From contig DATILI010000095.1 in the NCBI GenBank assembly GCA_035476635.1, forward strand, positions 1-35,372: a DNA stretch of 35,372 bases, given 5' to 3'. This document shows positions 30,903 to 35,372 of the stretch, in pieces. The notes beneath the pieces are model-generated. The model had not been told where the DNA came from and did not search any database. It saw only the letters and a list, made by a program, of their open reading frames with translations. Made by a program: the position numbers and the translations under genes. Position 1 is the stretch's first letter, and the number at the start of each line of letters is the position of its first letter. This stretch comes from DATILI01 sp035476635. Its GTDB lineage: Bacteria; Pseudomonadota; Gammaproteobacteria; Burkholderiales; Burkholderiaceae_C.

Positions 30903-31196
30903 ATGACAACCTATAAAGAGCTTTTGGCACAGCGGCAGGCACTGGAAGAAAAAATAAATGAAGCGCGCCGCCGCGAAACCAAGGACGCGATTTCGCGCGT
31001 CAAAGCCATCATGGTCGAGTTCGAATTGTCGCCAGAGGATATTTTCCCGAGTGCCAGAAAGCCGAAAGGCGTTGTGAAAAGCAAAGCGCCAGCCAAATAC
31101 CTGAATCCCCAGACCAATGAAACCTGGACGGGGCGCGGTAGATCGCCGAATTGGATCAAAGGCAAGAATGCCGATGAATTCCTGATCAAATCGTAA
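30903..31196 (+). CDS. H-NS-family nucleoid-associated protein
   Basis: 97-residue DNA-binding protein of the H-NS histone-like family. The N-terminal half is a charged coiled coil for oligomerisation (about 5-40, LLAQRQALEEKINEARRRE), followed by a basic linker. The C-terminal half is the DNA-binding domain KYLNPQTNETWTGRGRSPNWI, with the core TWTGRGR contacting the minor groove of AT-rich DNA. ATG at 30903 is preferred over the TTG two codons earlier. Codon use is visibly more AT-rich than in neighbours, which may indicate a recent arrival or a relaxed bias. Repeats in its own upstream region suggest autoregulation. A single gene between the terminator and a convergent kef gene. Confidence 0.93.
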   Translation: MTTYKELLAQRQALEEKINEARRRETKDAISRVKAIMVEFELSPEDIFPSARKPKGVVKSKAPAKYLNPQTNETWTGRGRSPNWIKGKNADEFLIKS

Positions 31197-31203
31197 GTCG
31201 CAG

Positions 31204-33039
31204 TTAGCTGCCCCAGCCCTGCGGGCGGGCGCCAGTTCTCTTTTCGCGATCCTGGCGCTCGCGCTCCATTTGTTCTTCCAATTGCTGGCGGCCCTGCTTG
31301 ACCACGGCAATCAGCTTGGCGCGGTCCTTGTGGTGGATGTACATCTGCTCGAACAGCTCCAGGTTGTGCCGGCGAAATCGCATCGCGGTCTGGCGCGCTT
31401 CGTGCGGGGGAAAGCCCACCAACTCAAGCACGGTGCGCGCGCTACGCAGGCTGGACTCGAACACCTCTCGTTCCACCATCGTGATGCCGCGGTCACGCAG
31501 CTCGTTCCAGTGCGTTACATCCCGCGCGCGGGCGACGATCTGCAGTTGCGGGAAATGCTCGCGTGCGATGTCGACGATCTCCAGTGACTGCTCCTTGTCG
31601 TCCACCGCAACCACCAGGATTCTTGCCTTGGCCGCGCCCGCGGTGCGCAGCAGGTCCAGGCGCGTCGCATCGCCGTAGAAGACGGGCCAGCCGAAGGCGC
31701 GTGCCGCCTCGATCATTTCGGCGTCGTGGTCCAGCACCGTGGAGGCGATGCCTTGCGCTGAAAGCAGCCGGCCAATCATCTGCCCATAGCGGCCAAACCC
31801 CGCAATGATGATCGGTGCGTTTTGCTGTTCCGAAAGCTCGTCCATTTGCGGCAGGTTGCGGTTGGCAAAGCGCGGAAGCAGGAATTTATCCATCAACACC
31901 AATAGCAGCGGACTCAGCAGCATGGAAAGTGCCACGGCACCAATCAGCAGCGAACCGATCTCCGCCGAAAACACGCGCGAGCTCATCGCCGATTGAAACA
32001 CCACAAAGGCGAATTCTCCGCCCTGGGCCAGCAGCAAGGTAAACACCGGCCTTTCCTGGAAAGGCATGCCCATCCACCGGGACAGGCTGTAAATCACGGC
32101 CGCCTTCACCGCGAGAAATCCCAGGACCACGATTGCCATCAACCCGGGTGATTTCATCAGCACGCCGAAATCGATACTCATGCCGACCGCGATGAAAAAG
32201 AGGCCGAGCAGCAGGCCCTTGAATGGCTCGATATCGGTTTCCAATTCGCGGCGGTATTCGCTTTCGGCCAGCAGCACACCGGCTAAAAAGGCACCCAGCG
32301 CCATCGACAGGCCGACGAGTTGCATCAGCGCGGCAATCGCCACTACCAGGAGCAGCGAGGCAGCGGTGAAGATCTCGGGCGTATTGCTGCGCGCGATCCA
32401 GCGCAACAATGGGCGCAGCAACAAGCGGCCGCCGAGGATGATGCCGGCAATCACGGCAACGATCTTGAGCGCCTCCACTGCCCGGTTGGTTTCGGCCAAG
32501 GCTTCGTTGGCACCCGCAGCCACGCCCAGCAGCGGCAGCAAGGCGAGGATGGGGATGGCGGCCACGTCCTGGAACAGCAGGATGGAAAAACCAGCCTGAC
32601 CGGATGAGGTGGGCAGCAGGTTGCGCTCGCCCAGCACCTGCAACGCGATGGCGGTGGACGACAGCGCCAGGCCCAGCGCAGCCACCAGGCCGATCTTCCA
32701 TGGCACACCGGCCAGCGTGGCCGCGGCGAACAGCAAGGCAGTGCAACCCAGTACCTGCGCCGTGCCCCAGCCGAAGATCGGCCGGCGCAGGCTCCACAGG
32801 CGCTTGGGCTCCAGCTCCAGCCCGACCAGGAACAGCATCAGCACCACACCGAACTCGGCGAAATGCAGGATGTCCTCGACGTTGGTGACCAGCTGCAGCC
32901 CCCAGGGGCCGATGGCGATGCCCGCCGCCAGGTAGCCAATGATGGAGCCGAGACCCAGGGCCTTGGACAGGGGAACGACGATGACGGCGGCGCTCAGGTA
33001 GATCAGGCTGTTCGTCAGCCAGGCGGGGGCGTGTTCCAT
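31204..33039 (-). CDS. Kef-type K+/H+ antiporter (CPA2) with RCK domain
   Basis: Inner-membrane monovalent cation:proton antiporter, 611 residues. About twelve transmembrane helices fill residues 1-385, including FLVGLELEP and LLFQDVAAIP, whose Gln-Asp pair is characteristic of KefB/KefC. A cytosolic RCK (TrkA-N) nucleotide-binding domain begins near residue 405 (IIIAGFGRYGQMIGRLL, VLDHDAEMIE, VFYGDATRLDLL), very similar to KefC. The tail is charged. In E. coli KefB/C release K+ and acidify the cytosol when glutathione adducts of electrophiles bind the RCK domain. The preceding gene encodes its likely flavoprotein activator; only 15 bp separate them. KefB versus KefC cannot be settled here. 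Confidence 0.93.
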   Translation of the reverse strand: MEHAPAWLTNSLIYLSAAVIVVPLSKALGLGSIIGYLAAGIAIGPWGLQLVTNVEDILHFAEFGVVLMLFLVGLELEPKRLWSLRRPIFGWGTAQVLGCTALLFAAATLAGVPWKIGLVAALGLALSSTAIALQVLGERNLLPTSSGQAGFSILLFQDVAAIPILALLPLLGVAAGANEALAETNRAVEALKIVAVIAGIILGGRLLLRPLLRWIARSNTPEIFTAASLLLVVAIAALMQLVGLSMALGAFLAGVLLAESEYRRELETDIEPFKGLLLGLFFIAVGMSIDFGVLMKSPGLMAIVVLGFLAVKAAVIYSLSRWMGMPFQERPVFTLLLAQGGEFAFVVFQSAMSSRVFSAEIGSLLIGAVALSMLLSPLLLVLMDKFLLPRFANRNLPQMDELSEQQNAPIIIAGFGRYGQMIGRLLSAQGIASTVLDHDAEMIEAARAFGWPVFYGDATRLDLLRTAGAAKARILVVAVDDKEQSLEIVDIAREHFPQLQIVARARDVTHWNELRDRGITMVEREVFESSLRSARTVLELVGFPPHEARQTAMRFRRHNLELFEQMYIHHKDRAKLIAVVKQGRQQLEEQMERERQDREKRTGARPQGWGS

Positions 33040-33054
33040 GTGCTTCTTGTGCTT

Positions 33055-33693
33055 TCAGGCCTCGGGCCGGTCGGTGGGCGGCACTTCGCAGGCCGGGCAT
33101 TTTTCCAATTCATCCATTTCCGGCCAGCGCGGGTAGCTTTGCAGGCGTTCGCGAAATACCTCCACATGCGAGGCCACGACATGCTCGGGGCTGCTGTGCG
33201 CGCCGTGCAGCACCAGCGGCGGTAAAAAGCGCATGCCGCACAGCGCCGCGGTCTGCTCGTAGGGCGGCAGGAAGGCGTCGAAAAAGTAGCGGTTGTAGCT
33301 GCTGGGGTGGTAGGAATTTTCGGGCCCGCCCGTGGTGGTGACCAGCCAGAAGTCCTTGCCGCGCAGCGCCTGGCCGCCCGTGCCGTAGGCCCAGCCGTAG
33401 GTCAGCACCTCGTCCATCCAGAGCTTTTGCAAGGCGGGCATGGAATACCACTGGATCGGGTGCACCAGCACCAGCAGCTGTGCGGCCGCCAGCCGCTCTT
33501 GCTCCACGGACACGTCGATCAGGTAGTCGGTGTAGCTCGCGTAGAGGTCGACCGCCTGAACACCCGGTACGCCGTGGGCTGCCGCCAGAAGCCGGTTGTT
33601 CACGCGTGAATCGCGCCAATTGGGGTGTGCAGCCAACAGGTAGATGCCGGACGCGGCCGGGTTGGCAACGTATTTGTCTTGAATATCTTGCAT
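33055..33693 (-). CDS. KefF/KefG-like NAD(P)H:quinone oxidoreductase
   Basis: 212-residue flavodoxin-fold FMN protein, the ancillary activator of Kef channels, which binds the antiporter on its cytosolic face. Family stretches are LLAAHPNWRDSRVNNRLL, DLYASYTDYLIDV, HPIQWYSMPALQKLWMDEVL, YGWAYGTGGQALRGK and TTGGPENSY. The start at 33693 gives the family N-terminus; the frame is open much further upstream, but that region is the divergent parA gene. TATGTT lies six bases before the ATG on the minus strand and no Shine-Dalgarno site is seen. It is the first gene of the two-gene kef operon. Confidence 0.92.
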   Translation of the reverse strand: MQDIQDKYVANPAASGIYLLAAHPNWRDSRVNNRLLAAAHGVPGVQAVDLYASYTDYLIDVSVEQERLAAAQLLVLVHPIQWYSMPALQKLWMDEVLTYGWAYGTGGQALRGKDFWLVTTTGGPENSYHPSSYNRYFFDAFLPPYEQTAALCGMRFLPPLVLHGAHSSPEHVVASHVEVFRERLQSYPRWPEMDELEKCPACEVPPTDRPEA

Positions 33694-33699
33694 GCCGCT

Positions 33700-33705
33700 A
33701 ACATA
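33700..33705 (-). promoter_or_regulatory. -10-like TATGTT, 6 nt before kefF-like ATG
   Basis: Minus-strand TATGTT followed by six bases and ATG at 33693, again the leaderless geometry. Possible -35 hexamers AACTTG and TTGGGC lie at 18 and 15 bp. Confidence 0.38.
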
Positions 33706-33756
33706 GCGCAAAGTGATAACGCCCAAGTTAGCCAGCGCTTTGCAAAGGAGCAGGTC

Positions 33757-34377
33757 ATGCCGGTCGTGGTTGTCGCCAATCCCAAGGGCGGTGTCGGTAA
33801 GTCGACGCTGGCCACCAACATCGCAGGTTATTTCGCCAGTCAGGGACATTCCGTGATGCTCGGCGATGTGGACCACCAGCAGTCCGCGCGCCTGTGGCTG
33901 GGGCTGCGCCCGGCGGCGGCGCGCCAGATCGCGACCTGGGAAGCCTTGGCCGACCAGATCGTCAAGCCTCCGCGCGGAACCACCCATGTGGTGCTGGACA
34001 CGCCAGCAGGGTTGCACGGCTCGCGCTTCAGGGATGTGATGAAGATGGCCGACAAGGTGGTGGTGCCTCTGCAGCCCAGCGTTTTCGACATCTTCGCCAC
34101 CCGCGCCTTTCTTGACCACCTCGCCGAGCACCGTCATGCCGGCAAGATGCAGCTGGGGCTGGTGGGCATGCGGGTCGATGCGCGCACCATCGCGGCCGAC
34201 AAGCTGCATGCCTTCGTCGACAGCCTGGGCTTGCCGGTGCTGGGCTACTTGCGTGACACGCAGAACTACGTCCACCTGGCCGCGCGCGGCCTCACCTTGT
34301 TCGATGTTTCACCCGGCCGGGTGGAAAAAGACCTGGGGCAGTGGGAGCCGCTGTGTCGCTGGCTTGACGCGCCTTGA
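33757..34377 (+). CDS. Orphan ParA/MinD-type ATPase
   Basis: 206-residue deviant-Walker ATPase. The N-terminus MPVVVVANPKGGVGKST holds the signature K10 and the P-loop (GGVGKST, 11-17); GDVDHQQSA is the switch I region and VVLDTPAG is Walker B. No ParB gene or parS-like site is visible beside it, and there is no HTH, so it is a small type Ib-like or orphan ParA that may position a cellular cargo rather than segregate DNA. ATG at 33757 has AAAGGAG six bases upstream. It is divergent from the kef operon (63-bp gap) and followed after 25 bp by the MaoC gene. Confidence 0.88.
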   Translation: MPVVVVANPKGGVGKSTLATNIAGYFASQGHSVMLGDVDHQQSARLWLGLRPAAARQIATWEALADQIVKPPRGTTHVVLDTPAGLHGSRFRDVMKMADKVVVPLQPSVFDIFATRAFLDHLAEHRHAGKMQLGLVGMRVDARTIAADKLHAFVDSLGLPVLGYLRDTQNYVHLAARGLTLFDVSPGRVEKDLGQWEPLCRWLDAP

Positions 34378-34390
34378 CAAGGCCACGGGC

Positions 34391-34396
34391 TACAGT
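34391..34396 (+). promoter_or_regulatory. -10-like TACAGT, 6 nt before MaoC gene ATG
   Basis: TACAGT followed by six bases and ATG. Two TTGAC motifs (34364-34368 and 34374-34378, 10-bp period) lie upstream, but at spacings of 21 and 11 bp, neither normal for a -35. Confidence 0.38.
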
Positions 34397-34402
34397 GGGG
34401 GC

Positions 34403-34858
34403 ATGAAAACCTTTCAGACCCTCTCCGAACTGGCGGCCTGCGTAGGCCAGGAAGTCGCCGTCAGCGACTGGATCACCATCACCCAGAGCCAGATCAACCT
34501 GTTTGCCGAGGCCACGGGCGACCACCAATGGATCCACGTCGACGTGGAACGGGCAACGGCTGGCCCGTTCGGTGCACCGGTCGCGCACGGATTCCTGACC
34601 CTGTCCCTGTTGCCCAAGTTCTTCGAATCCTCGTTCGAGATCATCGAGTCGCGCATGGGTGTGAACTACGGCCTGAACAAGGTGCGTTTCACCGGACCCG
34701 TGCCGGTGGGCAGCCGGCTGCGCGGGCATATGAAGCTGCTGGCCAGCGATCCGGTCGACAACGGCGGGGTTCAGATGCGCTGGGAAGTGACCGTCGAACG
34801 CGAGGGTTCGGCCAAACCGGTGTGCGTCGCCGAGTCGATCGCCCGGCGCTACCCTTAA
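34403..34858 (+). CDS. MaoC-family (R)-specific enoyl-CoA hydratase-like protein
   Basis: 151-residue single hot-dog domain. The hydratase-2 catalytic pair D-x4-H is seen in AEATGDHQWIHVD (D40, H45), with AHGFLTLSLLP following, as in PhaJ and NodN-like proteins that hydrate trans-2-enoyl-CoA to (R)-3-hydroxyacyl-CoA. The later NYGLNKVRFTGPVPVGSRLR block is typical. The frame is open far upstream but that part is inside parA; ATG at 34403 gives the family start and follows TACAGT by six bases. It may serve fatty-acid or polyhydroxyalkanoate metabolism; no pha gene is in view. Confidence 0.92.
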   Translation: MKTFQTLSELAACVGQEVAVSDWITITQSQINLFAEATGDHQWIHVDVERATAGPFGAPVAHGFLTLSLLPKFFESSFEIIESRMGVNYGLNKVRFTGPVPVGSRLRGHMKLLASDPVDNGGVQMRWEVTVEREGSAKPVCVAESIARRYP

Positions 34859-34863
34859 AAAGA

Positions 34864-34898
34864 AAAACCGCCGCAGGCGGTAGGCCGGTGGCGGTTTT
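34864..34898. terminator. Bidirectional terminator between MaoC and DUF4148-like genes
   Basis: AAAACCGCC (34864-34872) and GGCGGTTTT (34890-34898) are perfect inverted arms around a 17-nt loop that can fold further. With A-runs on one side and T on the other it should end both convergent transcripts. Confidence 0.75.
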
Positions 34899-34958
34899 GC
34901 TTTGACCTGCCCTTGGCGGCCGGCGGGAGCACACGGCTTGTCTGCCGTGCATTTCCAA

Positions 34959-35258
34959 TTACAGCGTCAGGCCGAGTTCGCCAGCCGGGATTTGACCGGC
35001 GCGAACCGCGATGACGGTCTCGGCGCGAACCGCAGCGCGGTCCAGGTTCGACGTCACACGCGCGGCAACGCGCGAACCAGCGGGTTCCGAGTTGCGGTTC
35101 TTGGCCGCTTGCACGGCTTCAGCGCGAACTTCCTGCACGCTGCGCACGGAGGTGAATTGCTGGGCATTGTGCTCGGCGTAGTCGGCTTCACCGGCGTAAG
35201 CACCGAAAGAGGTCAGGGCGGCAAGAGCGGCCACGGCGAAGAGTTTAGAAGCGTTCAT
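34959..35258 (-). CDS. Small secreted DUF4148-like protein
   Basis: 99 residues. A Sec signal peptide (MNASKLFAVAALAALTSF, cleavage near AYA, residue 22) is followed by a short polar mature part rich in Ala, Arg and Val, with VRSVQEVRAEAVQAAKNR, resembling DUF4148-type proteins that Burkholderiales encode in many copies. It probably works in the periplasm; the function is unknown. Similar proteins have sometimes carried unrelated automatic names, which should be disregarded. A Shine-Dalgarno GAAAGGAA lies about eight bases before the ATG, and an AT-rich TTATTAAT at about 35275-35282 is a possible -10. The upstream region runs off the window. Confidence 0.75.
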   Translation of the reverse strand: MNASKLFAVAALAALTSFGAYAGEADYAEHNAQQFTSVRSVQEVRAEAVQAAKNRNSEPAGSRVAARVTSNLDRAAVRAETVIAVRAGQIPAGELGLTL

Positions 35259-35372
35259 GATGGATTCCTTTCAAATTAATAAGACATTTCCGGGCAGGTC
35301 GGGAGCCATCTTTGTCCCGTCTTGTCCAGCCTCGGTGAGTCGTCTTTTTGGTTTCGGCTCATCGATGGGTTG

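Noticed and set aside
33694..34275. N-terminal extension of the KefF-like protein from 34275
   Set aside because: The extra region is antisense to parA, has shadow-type composition, and the family start falls exactly at 33693.
34364..34379. Perfect TTGACA and a second TTGACG ahead of the MaoC gene
   Set aside because: Spacings to the TACAGT hexamer are 11 and 21 bp, both outside the normal 16-18 range. I kept the -10 as a weak call without assigning a -35.
34112..34402. N-terminal extension of the MaoC protein from 34112
   Set aside because: It lies within parA in another frame and has low-complexity Cys/Ser/Thr/Trp-rich sequence; homology begins at 34403.

Overview
The window reads as a chromosomal segment from a GC-rich betaproteobacterium of the order Burkholderiales, most likely family Comamonadaceae (Variovorax/Polaromonas/Acidovorax-like). 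This rests on gene content (NodT-type efflux lipoprotein after an MdtABC-like pair, DUF2917 next to a LysR regulator, a short H-NS-type protein, a DUF4148-like secreted protein), on strong GC3 bias, and on two copies of an interspersed palindromic repeat that I associate with Comamonadaceae. I saw no phage, plasmid, CRISPR, rRNA or tRNA genes. The genus is not determinable from sequence alone.

Layout. (1) 1-1894: a pteridine-reductase-like SDR enzyme, cut by the window edge, faces away from a MidA/NDUFAF7-type methyltransferase. (2) 1925-10152: a sugar-uptake and oxidation cluster on the + strand. It holds a ROK repressor behind its own promoter and inverted repeat, an RbsA/RbsC/RbsB-type ABC transporter, a TIM-barrel isomerase/epimerase and a Gfo/Idh/MocA dehydrogenase, followed by a DUF2905 membrane protein and a ROK sugar kinase. 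The substrate cannot be read from the sequence. (3) 10203-19572: a complete RND multidrug efflux operon (adaptor, two pumps, outer-membrane lipoprotein) preceded by a CpxR-like tandem GTAAA box. (4) 19580-21938: cca tRNA nucleotidyltransferase, a RidA-family protein and a glutathione S-transferase on the minus strand. (5) 22054-26434: a 7TM-DISM diguanylate cyclase, a soluble-lytic-transglycosylase-like protein and 5-formyltetrahydrofolate cyclo-ligase. (6) 26440-29729: repeat copy 1, a LysR regulator divergent from a DUF2917 protein, TfoX-like and TetR regulators, and a gluconokinase whose 5' end carries repeat copy 2. (7) 29735-35258: a metallo-beta-lactamase-fold protein, an H-NS-like protein, a Kef-type K+/H+ antiporter with its KefF-like flavoprotein, an orphan ParA ATPase, a MaoC hydratase and a small secreted DUF4148-like protein.

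The most interesting signals are not new enzyme systems. First, at least six, and up to nine, start codons lie exactly 6-7 bases downstream of a -10-like hexamer, which predicts leaderless mRNAs. Second, repeat copy 2 is bracketed by a 16-bp direct duplication that contains the start codon of the gluconokinase gene, as if the element inserted there and extended the protein in frame. Third, a 24-codon ORF overlaps its neighbours by ATGA on both sides and holds a hairpin, between the permease and binding-protein genes. I found no clear previously undescribed multi-gene system; the sugar cluster of unknown substrate is the nearest candidate. No stretch longer than 300 bases lacks a gene.
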